NCBI RefSeq assembly: GCF_008017805.1
Contig: NZ_VRTT01000005.1
Span: forward strand, 1-64,000
DNA from: Paenibacillus sp. N3.4
GTDB lineage: Bacteria > Bacillota > Bacilli > Paenibacillales > NBRC-103111
Reading direction: 5' to 3'
Length of the DNA: 64,000 bases
This document shows, in pieces, positions 37,954-48,226 of the stretch. Position 1 is the first letter of the stretch, and each line of letters opens with the position of its first letter. The translations under genes were made by a program, and so were the position numbers. Below the pieces are notes generated by a model. The model did no database searches and had not been told where the DNA came from. It worked only from the letters and a program-made list of their open reading frames with translations.

Positions 37954-40071
37954 ATGAGGAGACCAACGTACAAACTATATTTTCTGTTTCTAGCATTCAT
38001 ATTATTTCTAGTATTTCCCAGCACATCTGCTTTAGGAAAAAGCACTCAGACTGAGGCAGTGAAAGGTATTATCGATTTATCGGCGTGGAATGGGGAGCGA
38101 GATGGGTTGCAAAATCTGGATGGCGAATGGGAGTTTTATTGGAATCAGTTGTTAACTCCCGCTGATTTTACAGTCGGTCTGGATAGCGATGCTCCCTCTT
38201 ATGCTCACGTGCCGAAGGTGTGGGAGGGACAGAAGTCGGGCGGGCAAGCATTATCGAATCAAGGCTATGCGACCTACCGGCTGAGGATTCGAACAGAAGC
38301 TGCGGACAACGGTACCGATATGGCGCTCTATGTTCCAAGTGTCGCGACCGCGTATCAATTATGGATTAACGGGGAGCTGGCGGCAGCGAACGGGAAGGTA
38401 GGAACGAGCAAAGAAACGATGATTCCTGCGAATTTCCCTAAACCAGTGTTTTTTCATTTGCAGGGCAGCCAGACCGACATAGTCATTCAGGTGTCTAATT
38501 TCGTGCAACGCAAAGGCGGTTTGTGGGAATCTTTCCGCATAGGCGTTTCGAAAGATGTGATAGTTAGCAGGGAAAAAGAGATAGCGTTTCAACTACTCAT
38601 GATAGGCAGCTTGTTTACGATGGGTTTATATCATATCGGCCTCTTTCTGGCGCGCAGAAGGGATAGATCGCCGTTATTTTTCGGGTGCTTCTCAATGGGG
38701 ATGGGACTTCGAGCGATGGTCACCGGGCCTACGTTAATCACGTATCTGTTTCCGCAAATCCCTTGGGAATTTCAGGTTCATTTGGAATATTTATCGGTCG
38801 TTTTTGCCCTATTGATGCTGATCATGTTCTCCTACTCACGATATCCGGGTGAAATGCATCGCAAAGTGAGAGATTTGTTTGTCATAGCCAGTGTGGCCTA
38901 TAGTTTATTTGTCCTCTTGACGCCAGCGTTGATATACACGTACAGTATGTTGGCTTTTCAAGCTGTTTCTGTGTTGGCAATTTGCTATGTCATCTATGTT
39001 TCTTTTTGGGCTTTCCTGCGCCAAAGAGAAGGGGCATCGCTTAACATAGCGGCGGTACTCGTCCTCTTGGTATTAGTGCTCAATGATATTCTCTTTTACA
39101 ATCATATTGTTGCAACCGGAGATTTGATGCAGCTTGGCATGCTGTTTTATGTGTTCATGGAGTCCGTTAATTTGTCGCATCAATATTCAAAATCGTTTGC
39201 TCGTGTTGAGAGCATGTCGGCGCAATTGCAAGAGTGGAACGAATTGTTAGAAGACAAGGTACAAGAAAGAACCGAGGCGCTGGAACAATCCCACGCAAGC
39301 ATTCAGACGATCAATCAGGAATTGGTTAAAATGGAACAGTCGCGTCGTCATCTCTTATCAAACATTTCGCATGAACTGGGCACTCCGCTTACGCTCATTC
39401 AAGGTTATGTGAAGGCTGTTTTGGACCGAATGGATGAGGATAACCGTGATCGATATTTGCGGCTAACTTATGAAAAAACAATGGTTTTGGACCGCATTAT
39501 CAGCGACTTGTTCGAGTTGTCGAAGTTCGATACGGGGAAAATTAGGTTTGATTGCCAAGCGGTTGATTCAGTGGCGTTTTTTCGCTCGTTATTTGAAAAA
39601 TTGGAGCTGCCTATCAAGCAAGAAGGCCATAGCTTTGCGTTTATCGATAAAACCGATTCTCAAGCAGACAAACAACTGATCGTATGGATCGATGTTGTGC
39701 GAATCGAGCAAGTTGTGATGAATCTGTTGTTCAACGCTCAAAAATTCACGCCCGCTAGCGGTTCCATTCATCTTATCATCGAAAAGTTCGGCTTCCTTGA
39801 GAAGGGCGACCTAGGTTTAAAGGTTAAAGTCCGGGATACAGGAAATGGCATTGACGATGAAGATATACCTTTTGTTTTTGACCGTTTCTATCGGGGAAGA
39901 GAGTCACACAAGAGCCGTTCGGCTGGAACAGGCCTCGGTCTGGCGATCTGCAAAGAAATTATTGAGCATCATGGGGGGACGATTGATGTGGAAAGTAAAG
40001 CTGGCAAAGGAAGTACGTTTACCTTTACGCTTCCAGCGATGATCGATATGGAAGGGGGAGATGATGTATGA
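37954..40071 (+). CDS. 7TM-DISM sensor histidine kinase
   Basis: 705 residues. Signal/TM at about 7-26; an extracellular jelly-roll domain (about 35-205; LDGEWEFYWNQLLTP, GYATYRLRI) like galactose-binding 7TMR-DISM sensors; seven TM helices about 210-405; a coiled coil (LQEWNELLEDKVQERTEALE); HisKA with H in SNISHELGTPLTLIQGY; HATPase_c (VMNLLFNAQKFTP, VRDTGNGI, GTGLGLAICKEI). The H box has Gly where Arg is usual (HELRTP). It overlaps its response regulator by 4 bases (ATGA). Signal unknown. Confidence 0.9.
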   Translation: MRRPTYKLYFLFLAFILFLVFPSTSALGKSTQTEAVKGIIDLSAWNGERDGLQNLDGEWEFYWNQLLTPADFTVGLDSDAPSYAHVPKVWEGQKSGGQALSNQGYATYRLRIRTEAADNGTDMALYVPSVATAYQLWINGELAAANGKVGTSKETMIPANFPKPVFFHLQGSQTDIVIQVSNFVQRKGGLWESFRIGVSKDVIVSREKEIAFQLLMIGSLFTMGLYHIGLFLARRRDRSPLFFGCFSMGMGLRAMVTGPTLITYLFPQIPWEFQVHLEYLSVVFALLMLIMFSYSRYPGEMHRKVRDLFVIASVAYSLFVLLTPALIYTYSMLAFQAVSVLAICYVIYVSFWAFLRQREGASLNIAAVLVLLVLVLNDILFYNHIVATGDLMQLGMLFYVFMESVNLSHQYSKSFARVESMSAQLQEWNELLEDKVQERTEALEQSHASIQTINQELVKMEQSRRHLLSNISHELGTPLTLIQGYVKAVLDRMDEDNRDRYLRLTYEKTMVLDRIISDLFELSKFDTGKIRFDCQAVDSVAFFRSLFEKLELPIKQEGHSFAFIDKTDSQADKQLIVWIDVVRIEQVVMNLLFNAQKFTPASGSIHLIIEKFGFLEKGDLGLKVKVRDTGNGIDDEDIPFVFDRFYRGRESHKSRSAGTGLGLAICKEIIEHHGGTIDVESKAGKGSTFTFTLPAMIDMEGGDDV

Positions 40072-40775
40072 CAGAGGGCGCAAAAATATTAATCGTCGAT
40101 GACGAAAAAGAAATTCGGGAACTGATCGGCCTCTACTTGCGGAATCACGGGTTGCAGGTCGTCATGGCGAAAGACGGGAGTCAGACGTTGGAGCTATTGA
40201 AGCAGGAGAAGCCTGATCTGATAGTTCTTGATATTGTGCTTCCCGATACGGATGGCGTAGAGTTGTGCAGGCGCATTCGCGAGCACTCGGATATACCGAT
40301 CGTTTTTCTAAGCTGCAAAAGGGAAGCGGACGATATCATCGTGGGACTTGATACCGGCGGGGATGATTACATGACCAAGCCGTTCGATCCGATGGTGCTC
40401 GTCTCTCGAGTGAAAGCGAATCTAAGACGGGCGGCAGCCGTTCAAAAACGCGGCAAGGAAAGTATGCTTATCACGTGCGGCGAATTGCAGGTAGATTTGC
40501 AAAGCTTGGAAGTTTTGGTGAAGGGTGAGCTAATCGATTTGTTCGCTAAAGAGCGGCAGCTATTGCTTTTTCTGCTGCACAATCCGAACCAAGTGTTTAG
40601 CGCGGAACAGCTGCATAGGCAGGTGTGGGGCTGGGACAGCTTCAGCGACGAACGGACGGTTATGGTGCATATTAGCAATTTACGCAAGAAGATTGAATCT
40701 GATCAATCAGCGACCAAGTACATTCATACGGTTAGGGGCTTCGGATATAAATTTTGCTGGGATAATAAATTTTAG
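40068..40775 (+). CDS. OmpR/PhoB-family response regulator
   Basis: 235 residues: receiver (VDDEKEIREL, phosphorylation site LDIVLPDTDG, lysine in YMTKPFDP) and winged-helix domain (LLLFLLHNPNQVFSAEQLHR, VHISNLRKKIE, VRGFGYKF). Translationally coupled to the 7TM kinase and followed by a terminator, so the pair is a self-contained two-component system with unlinked or unknown targets. Confidence 0.93.
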   Translation: MTEGAKILIVDDEKEIRELIGLYLRNHGLQVVMAKDGSQTLELLKQEKPDLIVLDIVLPDTDGVELCRRIREHSDIPIVFLSCKREADDIIVGLDTGGDDYMTKPFDPMVLVSRVKANLRRAAAVQKRGKESMLITCGELQVDLQSLEVLVKGELIDLFAKERQLLLFLLHNPNQVFSAEQLHRQVWGWDSFSDERTVMVHISNLRKKIESDQSATKYIHTVRGFGYKFCWDNKF

Positions 40776-40783
40776 TTTCAGAC

Positions 40784-40820
40784 AGAGCGATTATTCCTTA
40801 CGTGGAATGTCGCTTTTTTT
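40784..40820 (+). terminator. Terminator after the two-component system
   Basis: AGCGATTATTCC-TTACG-TGGAATGTCGCT hairpin followed by eight T. Confidence 0.87.
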
Positions 40821-40915
40821 TAACCGTTTTTAAACTTGGACTGTTATCATCTAACGTAAATAAGGACTTTATTGTTTTACAAAATGAATTGTTTTTGGGG
40901 AGGAACGGAAGGGCT

Positions 40916-41383
40916 TTGTATACGTATAATTTTGAAACAAATTGGAAATTCGAGTCTGATATCAATCAAGTTTGGGGACTGATCGGCGGATTTAAGTATA
41001 GCGATTGGTGGAGTGGAGTAAGTTCTGAGCCCATATATCAAGGCACTAGGCAAGATGGGATTGGCAATAAGTATCATTATGTTTTCCGCACGAAGCTCCC
41101 CTATCAGCTAGCTTTCGTGGCGGAAATAGTAGGGAAAGAAGAGCCCAAGTATCTAGAAATCAGAGCGACTGGAGAATTGGAAGGCAGAGGGGTTTGGACA
41201 TTATCGCAAGAGGGTAGCCTAACTCATGTCCACTATGTGTGGCAGGTAAATGCAAATAAGAAATGGATGAACTTGTTAGCCCCGATCTTGAGACCTGCGT
41301 TCGTTTGGAATCATGATCAAGTTATGGATCAGGGTGCTAAAGGAATCGCTGCTGCTTTAGGAGTAAAACTGCTTTCATATTAA
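40916..41383 (+). CDS. SRPBCC-family protein
   Basis: 155 residues from TTG 40916 (GGGGAGG about 12 bases upstream). The fold signature of the START/polyketide-cyclase group is seen as YNFETNWKFESDINQVWGLI near the start, with the usual WW/SGV and C-terminal amphipathic helix (RPAFVWNHDQVMDQGAKGIA). A longer frame to 40802 is open but overlaps the terminator. Probable ligand-binding protein; ligand unknown. Confidence 0.75.
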   Translation: MYTYNFETNWKFESDINQVWGLIGGFKYSDWWSGVSSEPIYQGTRQDGIGNKYHYVFRTKLPYQLAFVAEIVGKEEPKYLEIRATGELEGRGVWTLSQEGSLTHVHYVWQVNANKKWMNLLAPILRPAFVWNHDQVMDQGAKGIAAALGVKLLSY

Positions 41384-41436
41384 GTGTTGCCGAGATAGAA
41401 AACAGAGGGCGTCGCCCCCTAAATGGAGGTATTGAC

Positions 41437-42117
41437 ATGTATCGAAAGTTATTAATAGCCGCTATTATTTTTTCAGGTCTAGGCTATCTTTTTGCCTTAG
41501 CAGGTGAAAATATGACGATGCGTTGGATTTTAAAGCCAGGAACTATCATTCTCATGATCTTACTGGCGGCAACAATACGAAACGTTGCCAAAACCTATAA
41601 AAATTTAATCATTGCAGGATTATTTCTCTCCGCTATTGGCGATAGTTTCTTATTGTTATCAGGAAAGCAATGGTTTACGTTTGGGCTGGTTGCTTTTTTA
41701 ATCGCACATCTCGTTTATGTCGCTGCTTTTGTGACTCGTTGGCGGTTTTCTCCCTTCCATTTACTTGCTCTAATTCCGATTGCGACATACTCTTTTTTGC
41801 TCTTAAACAGACTCCATGCAGGTATTCTTGCAGGTGGAAATTCCGGATTATGGATTCCAGTATTGGTTTATGTCGTTGTGATTTCTATTATGATTTGGAG
41901 CGCTGTTATTAGTAGAAGCTGGATTGCCATAGTAGGCGCAATTTTGTTCTTCATGTCCGATTCACTGCTTGCTTGGAATATGTTTGTCATGTCGGTTTCG
42001 TGGGCGGGATACGGGGTAATGATCTCCTACTACCTTGCTCAATTTTTACTTGCTAACAGCATTGAAAGATCAAAGAAGAGTGCGATCACTTATGAAAACC
42101 ACAATTCGTCCATATGA
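41437..42117 (+). CDS. YhhN/TMEM86-family membrane protein (lysoplasmalogenase-like)
   Basis: 226 residues, about eight TM helices. Family-conserved WILKPGT, AIGDSFLLL, FMSDSLLAWNMF and SYYLAQFLLANS carry the acidic residues assigned to the hydrolase site. ATGGAGG before ATG. May cleave vinyl-ether lysolipids; in aerobic bacilli the physiological role is unclear. Confidence 0.83.
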   Translation: MYRKLLIAAIIFSGLGYLFALAGENMTMRWILKPGTIILMILLAATIRNVAKTYKNLIIAGLFLSAIGDSFLLLSGKQWFTFGLVAFLIAHLVYVAAFVTRWRFSPFHLLALIPIATYSFLLLNRLHAGILAGGNSGLWIPVLVYVVVISIMIWSAVISRSWIAIVGAILFFMSDSLLAWNMFVMSVSWAGYGVMISYYLAQFLLANSIERSKKSAITYENHNSSI

Positions 42118-42217
42118 ACAATCCGATAAGGCAGGAGTTTGCAATCTGCTCAATCAAACGAGCAACACGCCGATTGGCGAAGACATGTTTGAGATGAGCG
42201 CTAAAACTTCTTATTAA
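42092..42217 (+). pseudogene. Possible GNAT acetyltransferase N-terminal remnant
   Basis: 41 codons, TTIRPYEQSDKAGVCNLLNQ resembling the first beta strand and helix of GNAT N-acetyltransferases, then a stop at 42217. It overlaps the end of the YhhN gene by 26 bases. No acetyl-CoA site remains. Downstream 42218-42280 holds no continuation that I can see. Confidence 0.35.
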
Positions 42218-42280
42218 AGGAGAAATAAGCGATCCGAAACTACCCGTGAAGAGATCGTTCAATAGGCTTGAGACCAAAGT

Positions 42281-42316
42281 AACCGGTTTTCCTGACGATA
42301 AGGAAATCGGTTTTTG
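42281..42316 (+). terminator. Terminator before the surface-protein gene
   Basis: AACCGGTTTTCCT-GACGATA-AGGAAATCGGTTTTT hairpin. Confidence 0.82.
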
Positions 42317-42420
42317 TCGTTTTCGTCGAAAAATGTTTTTTTATGAATGTTTTTTAACCAGTTTTAAACTTCTGCTGATAGATTGATAGAAAACATAGAA
42401 AGAGATGAGGGAGAATACGT

Positions 42421-45400
42421 ATGTTTTCAGCTGGCCTGCATCACAACAGGATGCGATATCGTCGCATCGCCATCATTTATACGCTTTTGTCCGCACTGCT
42501 CGTTCTGACCTGGGGTGCGCCCGTACAGGTGAAGGGAGCGGGTGCCGTATTCACGGATTTCAGCGTCGTGCCTGAAACAACCGCGCTGTACAGCGGCTAT
42601 TTTTCAGGCGGAACTTACACGAAGGAAACGCCGGCGTATCATTTTAACATGACTTCAGCGGACGCCTTGCAGGCGGGAGATACAATTGAAATCCTGCTGC
42701 CGTATCGTTTCAATTTTGTTGGAAACCCGAATTCCTATGGAATGTGGACGACGGATGTCAGTGTGCCTTCGAGCAGTGTGGAGGTCAAGGTGAATGGTTC
42801 AACGCTCTCTCTATTCGATTCCGTTACAACGCAAAAATCGGATGATTGGCAGCCGATGGTATTCTTTCATTTAAACCAGTCGATACCTGCCGGGGGGATC
42901 ATCGACATCAAGCTGGCGAATTTCCTGATCACGCCGGATTATCATTATGTAGACCCAAAAGCCTCGCAATTTGCGGTCAACACCAGTTCAAATTCGGTTC
43001 AACGGACTGCGGTCAGCAATATTTACTTGCGCAGTGTAGTGAACTTCGTCCGGATATGAGCACGTATGCGGCTGCGGCGAATACGTCCTACCAATTCAAG
43101 TTTACTGTGATGCAGCAGATTGCGCCTACGGATTCGATCACTTTGAAATTCCCAGCGGGCATTACCTTACCTGCCGCAATCGACGTCTCGAAGGTACTGA
43201 TCGGCGGAGTGCCTGTTGCTATGGCGAATGTCGTTGGCGACAAGCTGCAGCTAAAGCCTAGTCAGCTGCTGCCGAGCTATTCGGTTGCGTTCGTCACCAT
43301 CGACGCAACGGCCTTGATTGCCAATCCGGCAGCACCCGGCTATTATACGTTTGAAATTTCCACCAGCGTCGATACGCAGGCTGCGTCGGGACGTATCGGA
43401 ATTATCTCGACAGGAGGCGCTTCATTAGCCGATAACCCGTATTCGGATAAAGGCTATGTTGAGATCGATAGGGATGGCAATTTGCGATTCCGGTTCACCG
43501 GCCCGACGATTCTGAAGGGGGGCGATACAGTTACGGTGACCAGTCCTGCGGGCACAGTACTAAGTGGTACAGCCATCGCTGCCACTGATATTCATATCGA
43601 ATCGGGCATGGGCCAGGAAAATGATGGTTATTCGCCGGCTTCTGTCACCCGTTTGGCAGACAATCAGCTGCAATTCGTCCTTCCTCCGGAATATTATTTG
43701 ATTCCAGATTATTCTCTCACGTTCTCCATTCCAAACCTGTTCGATCAATATGGAGTGTACGATATGCAAGTGACGACCTCGCAGACGGTCAAGCCTAACA
43801 CGGTGCCGCTCATTATCACTCCGGACAAGGTCCAGGAGTTTAGTATCACGACTGGTAATCCGTGGGCTGATGAGACGAATGTGCCGTATACGTTCAGCCT
43901 GCAGCCAAACGAGCCATTGGTTGCTGACGATGACGATTACATCATGCTAAACCTCCCGACACAGTTGAAGGTACCCGTTGTTTTGGATCCAAGTACGAAT
44001 TCGGGGACGATCGATCCGAACCTGGTTCGGGTGAATGGGGTTCCAGCCAAGGAAGCGATCTATAGCAGCTATTTTGGCATGTCCATCTTAAGGGTAATCG
44101 TACCTCAAAATATCCCCCTGCTCGGGAGGACGGAGATTGCAGTTAGCGGCAATGCCGGCTGGACGAATCCTGCGGAGGGAACATACGCGTTCAGCGTTTA
44201 TCCGAAATACTCCAGCTCCAGCTCGGCATCAGTATCGGTTCAGTATAAAAAGATTACCGGAATCAGCGCAGCTCCCCAGACCGTACAACTTCAGCTTGGC
44301 GGCAAAGTCAGCCAACAGCTGAAGGTATTGGCGCAGCAGCCGAACAACAGCGTGTTGGATGTCACGGAGGCTGTATATGGGACGGCATACCGGAGCAGCG
44401 ACAGCACGGTGGCTACCGTTACAGCCGACGGTTTAATTGAAGCCAAGCAGTCGGGCACTTCGATCATCACGGTTACGAGCGGCGCATACAGCGACACGGT
44501 GAGCGTGACTGTAGCGAAAGCGGACGTGCCGCCGCCAGTGGACGAGACCACAGGCATTACGGCAGCGCCGAGGACGGTGCAGCTTCAGCTGGGCGACAAA
44601 GTCAGCCAACAACTGACGGTCACAGCAAAGCTGTCGAACAACAGTATGAAGGATGTAACGGATGCTGTACATGGGACGGCGTACCGGAGCAGCGACAGCA
44701 AGGTGGCTACGGTTACAGCCGACGGTTTAATTGAGGCAAAGCAGTCGGGCACTTCGATCATCACGGTTACGAGCGGCGGATTCAGCGACACGGTGAACGT
44801 GACTGTAGCGAAAGCGGACGTGCCGCCGCCAGTGAACGAGATCACAGGCATCACGGCAGCGCCAAGGATAGTGCAGCTACAGCTGGGCGATAAAGTCAGC
44901 CAACAGCTGACGGTCACAGCACAGCAGTCGAACAACAGTGTGAAGGATGTAACGGAGGCTGTATATGGGACGGCGTACCGGAGCAGCGATAGCACAGTGG
45001 CTTCTGTAACAACCGGTGGCTTGATCGAGGCCAAGCAGGCAGGTACTGCAGTCATTACGGTGACGAATAGCGTATATAGCGTCACGATTAATGTTACGGT
45101 TAATCCGGTCTATAGCGGACCAACAACGGCACCGTCTTCTTCCACGGAAACAACCTCAACTGGTACCGGTTCAGCGGAAGAGCTGTTAAGTGTGGAGAAG
45201 GAGATCATTGCTAAAATAGGGGGAGCGGTTACGCTTCCGAGTGCAGGTTCAGTCATGATTCCACCAGAGGCGCTGCCGGTCGATGGTAAAGTTAAGGTCG
45301 CCGTTCAAGGTAATCCATCTTCTAATATAACGGGGCGAGCGAATATCAGCCGGGTTGTAGATTTTACGAGCAGTACCGGGACGAATTTAAACAAACCGAT

Positions 45401-46133
45401 CCAGATAAGTTTGAAATATGACGGCTCGTCAATTGCACCCGGATTAAAGCCTGCCGTGTATGTGTTCAATCGGACGCAAGGCAAATGGTTATATGTCGGA
45501 GGCGTTGTCACCGGCAACGGCACGATCGCCATTGATGTGAATTATTGGGGTACATTCGCGGTGTTCTCTGCGGAGCAGCACGTTTTCATCGATATGAATG
45601 GTCACTGGGCAGCACAATATGTGGATCGTTTAGCCGGCAGAAATGTCGTCGACGGCTTCGAGGACCGTACATTCCGGCCGGATCAGTCGGTTACCCGGGT
45701 GCAGCTGGTCAAAATGATTGCCGATGCGTTGGCATTGAAAGCTACCGGAACACCGACCTATTTCGCTGACAGCAATCTTTTGCCGGACTGGGCCAAGGAT
45801 ACCATTGCGCAAGCGGCCCAAGAGGGTTTGATTCAAGGCTACGAGGAGAAAGGGAGCGCATGGTTCAAGCCGAACCAGCCGCTGACGCGAGCTGAACTCG
45901 CAGTCATTCTCTCCAGAGTACTGGATCGGAATGCCGTCCATGCTAGTAAGGGAGTAGCGGCATTCACGGATCAAAAAGACATCCCCGAATGGGCGCAGCC
46001 AGCCGTGATGGCGGTCTCAGGTGCAAACATCGTGAGCGGCTACCCCGATGGGTCGTTCCGCCAGGCAGGTTATGTGACGAGAGCCGAAGCGGCAAAAATG
46101 ATTTATATGCTGCTCGAGTCGCTTCATATCTAG
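42421..46133 (+). pseudogene. SLH-anchored surface protein with Big2 repeats, frameshifted
   Basis: Long surface protein of about 1,237 codons. Signal peptide at about 14-40. At least four similar beta-sandwich modules of about 110 residues follow (GDTIEILLPYRF, DSITLKFPAGITLP, GDTVTVTSPAGTVL and a fourth near 43930). Then three 98-residue Big2 repeats (from 44255, 44549 and 44843), a ZU5-like region, and three C-terminal SLH domains (GHWAAQYVDRLAGRNVVDGF, DWAKDTIAQAAQEGLIQGY, EWAQPAVMAVSGANIVSGYP) for cell-wall attachment. The frame breaks at about 43037-43041; adding one base joins SNIYLRSVV to ELRPDMSTYAAA. As written the product stops at residue 212. Confidence 0.85.
44255..45115 (+). repeat. 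Three tandem Big2-coding repeats, 294 bp each
   Basis: Units start at about 44255, 44549 and 44843, each beginning with an ACAGGCAT-like motif and sharing long stretches such as GCGTACCGGAGCAGCGA and AAAGTCAGCCAACA. Units 2 and 3 are the most alike at DNA level, which suggests recent duplication or gene conversion. Confidence 0.85.
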
Positions 46134-46326
46134 ATATAATGCGCAAGCAGCAAGCTAGCATAAGCATGAACAAGCATGAGCAAAAGTATAGTAGGGCAGG
46201 CGAATGAGTTCCATTTGTCTGTCCTATTTTGTGCATGAAGATATTCAAAACCATTGACTTGGAAAAAATTACAAATTAAAGTAAAGGAAGTTTATATGTC
46301 TCCCATTCATAAAAGGAGGTATTCGT

Positions 46327-47148
46327 ATGCTCAAGCCCGTCAATCGAAGCAAAGCCAGAATTTATCTTGGTAAAAAGGCCTATCGGCTAAAGCGCTACCT
46401 GCAATGGTATTTGGATGGAAAACGTTATGCGGCAGCGAAGCAAGCCGACCCTCTACCTTATCTCATATTCACCCATCGAACACCGTTGTTAAGAAAGCTT
46501 AAGGATGTCGATATGTGGCTCCAACATAACAAAGTGACGAATCTCCGTCTAGCTGCCAAGCAATTAAACGGTGTCGTTCTGAAACCAGGCGAGACCTTCT
46601 CTTACTGGCGCTTAATCGGGACAACGACACGGAAAAAAGGATACGTCGACGGAATGGTTCTTTTTCATGGACAGGTAAAGAGTGGAATCGGAGGAGGGTT
46701 ATGCCAGCTATCCAACCTCATCTACTGGATGACGCTGCATTCTCCACTTCGCGTAACCGAGCGGTATCGGCACAGCTATGACGTGTTTCCTGATTCCGGC
46801 AGAACGCAGCCTTTTGGCAGTGGTGCCACCTGCTTTTACAATTATTTGGATTTACAAATCCGCAATGATACAGAAGATGTCTACCAACTCGTTGTATATC
46901 TGACAGATACTCATTTGGTGGGGGAGTGGCGAGCACAATTACCATCTCTCTATTCGTATGAAATCTATGAAAAAAAGCACTGGATTACCTCTGAATACTG
47001 GGGAGGTTACGTGCGCCATAATGAAATATATCGCAGAGTCAGGAACTTGGAAGATGAGCTGCTAGCAGATGAATGGATGACTGAAAATCATGCGATTATG
47101 ATGTATGAACCCTTATTGACACAAGGGGTTGTTAAAGAAATGGTGTGA
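46327..47148 (+). CDS. VanW-family protein
   Basis: 273 residues with the VanW core (GVVLKPGETFSYWRLIGTTT, GGGLCQLSNLIYWM, SGATCFYNYLDL). AAAGGAGG 8 bases before ATG. VanW proteins occur in some glycopeptide-resistance clusters and widely in Gram-positive genomes, with unknown biochemical role; no van ligase genes are present here. Position next to the SLH protein may indicate an envelope role. Confidence 0.85.
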   Translation: MLKPVNRSKARIYLGKKAYRLKRYLQWYLDGKRYAAAKQADPLPYLIFTHRTPLLRKLKDVDMWLQHNKVTNLRLAAKQLNGVVLKPGETFSYWRLIGTTTRKKGYVDGMVLFHGQVKSGIGGGLCQLSNLIYWMTLHSPLRVTERYRHSYDVFPDSGRTQPFGSGATCFYNYLDLQIRNDTEDVYQLVVYLTDTHLVGEWRAQLPSLYSYEIYEKKHWITSEYWGGYVRHNEIYRRVRNLEDELLADEWMTENHAIMMYEPLLTQGVVKEMV

Positions 47149-47163
47149 AGGAAATCATCTGAT

Positions 47164-47192
47164 TTGCAAAAAAACATGTGTTACAGTATACT
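47164..47192 (+). promoter_or_regulatory. Promoter of the MerR operon
   Basis: TTGCAA (-35), 17-bp spacer and TATACT (-10). The -10 lies in the middle of the 26-bp palindrome at 47176-47201. Confidence 0.75.
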
Positions 47193-47201
47193 GTAACACA
47201 T
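47176..47201. promoter_or_regulatory. 26-bp perfect palindromic operator
   Basis: The half-site ATGTGTTACAGTA is followed directly by its exact reverse complement. The palindrome covers the -10 element of the MerR promoter, so binding by the regulator would block or remodel RNA polymerase: an autoregulatory operator (inference from position). Confidence 0.8.
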
Positions 47202-47268
47202 ACACTAAACTGTACGAATGGATCACTAGATGTGCACGATTCATTCGATGTTGAAAGGTGGGAATTGC

Positions 47269-47685
47269 ATGATTTATACCGCGAAACAAACAGCCGAAAT
47301 GTTGCAAAAAGATGATCCGCAAATGAATATTCGAACAGTCAGGTACTATACGCAAATTGGGATGATTCCTCCGCTCGAATTGGAAGGAAACAAGAGGGGA
47401 TATACGCTGGATCATATTTCCCATTTTCGAGCGATACTTACTCTTTCCAGAAGCGGGGAAACGTTAAGTCAGATTCAAGAGAAGCTGTCAGGACTCTCGA
47501 TAGATGAAGTTGTTAAGATCGGCGACAAGCTTCGTTTATATCAATCGAATCAAATCGTCCAAAGTGAAACGCACGTTATTAATGAGGATGTCATGATTTC
47601 GATGAGTCCTAGAATTTCTGCAGAGCTTAAAACGAAAATGATCCAAACCGTAACAAAATTAATGAAGGGGGCGGGTGAGTTATGA
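47269..47685 (+). CDS. MerR-family transcriptional regulator
   Basis: 138 residues from ATG 47269 (AAGGTGGG upstream). N-terminal winged helix and wing (YTAKQTAEMLQ, IRTVRYYTQIGMIPPLE, GYTLDHISHFRAIL), then a short helical region without the cysteines of metal-sensing MerR proteins. Its stop overlaps the next ATG (ATGA), so the downstream gene is translationally coupled. Likely binds the palindrome 68 bases upstream. Confidence 0.87.
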   Translation: MIYTAKQTAEMLQKDDPQMNIRTVRYYTQIGMIPPLELEGNKRGYTLDHISHFRAILTLSRSGETLSQIQEKLSGLSIDEVVKIGDKLRLYQSNQIVQSETHVINEDVMISMSPRISAELKTKMIQTVTKLMKGAGEL

Positions 47686-48215
47686 TCAAAGCTCGATTAG
47701 CTAAATCGATTCTTGAACATGAAGAAGGAATGAACCATCTGTGGATTCAATTTGCTTCAATCGGTGAGGTTAAGAATGCGCAAATCAAGATTGTTCTTCC
47801 TGCCGGCGTTCATCGCGCTCCTAATCTTAGTCACTATAAGGAAAATGGTTTAGGCGATATTCTCATCGCTGAGCCACAGCTTTCACATGATATTTTGATT
47901 GAGTTTTTTACCTGTGAGCCTGTGTCTTGTGGTAAAGAAACAATAAGCATTATATTAGCTTATACGGATAAAGAAGGACAAAGCATTCGCATCGAAAACA
48001 CGATTCATTTCAGGATTGTTGTGGAGGAAGATACGGATGAGATTCAGATCGATGAGAAGGTTGTGAATAAAATAAAACAATTAAAGGCTGGCTTGGATGA
48101 AAGCTGTCCGACAGATCGCATCGATTATACACCGATGAAAGTGTTTAAAATAGACCCGCATCCAAGCTCAGAACTAGAGAAAAAGTATCGTGTGGATGGA
48201 CTATTCGTGAATTAG
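47682..48215 (+). CDS. Unknown protein of the MerR-ClpP operon
   Basis: 177 residues, no signal peptide or TM, so probably cytoplasmic. Residues about 15-125 have alternating hydrophobic strands ([62 protein letters not shown]), suggesting an Ig-like beta-sandwich. A charged helical part ([14 protein letters not shown]) and a conserved-looking tail YRVDGLFVN follow. I do not recognise the family. It sits between the regulator and the protease, so it may be adaptor, sensor or substrate; this is inference. Confidence 0.6.
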   Translation: MIKARLAKSILEHEEGMNHLWIQFASIGEVKNAQIKIVLPAGVHRAPNLSHYKENGLGDILIAEPQLSHDILIEFFTCEPVSCGKETISIILAYTDKEGQSIRIENTIHFRIVVEEDTDEIQIDEKVVNKIKQLKAGLDESCPTDRIDYTPMKVFKIDPHPSSELEKKYRVDGLFVN

Positions 48216-48226
48216 GAGGGAATAAG

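Noticed and set aside
45305-45532. Minus-strand frames across the Big2/SLH gene (also 44291-45085)
   Set aside because: Shadow frames caused by the codon bias of the repeats on the other strand.
46327-47148. Vancomycin-resistance cluster because of VanW
   Set aside because: No vanR/S, vanH, D-Ala-D-Lac ligase or vanX is present; VanW-like proteins are common outside resistance clusters.
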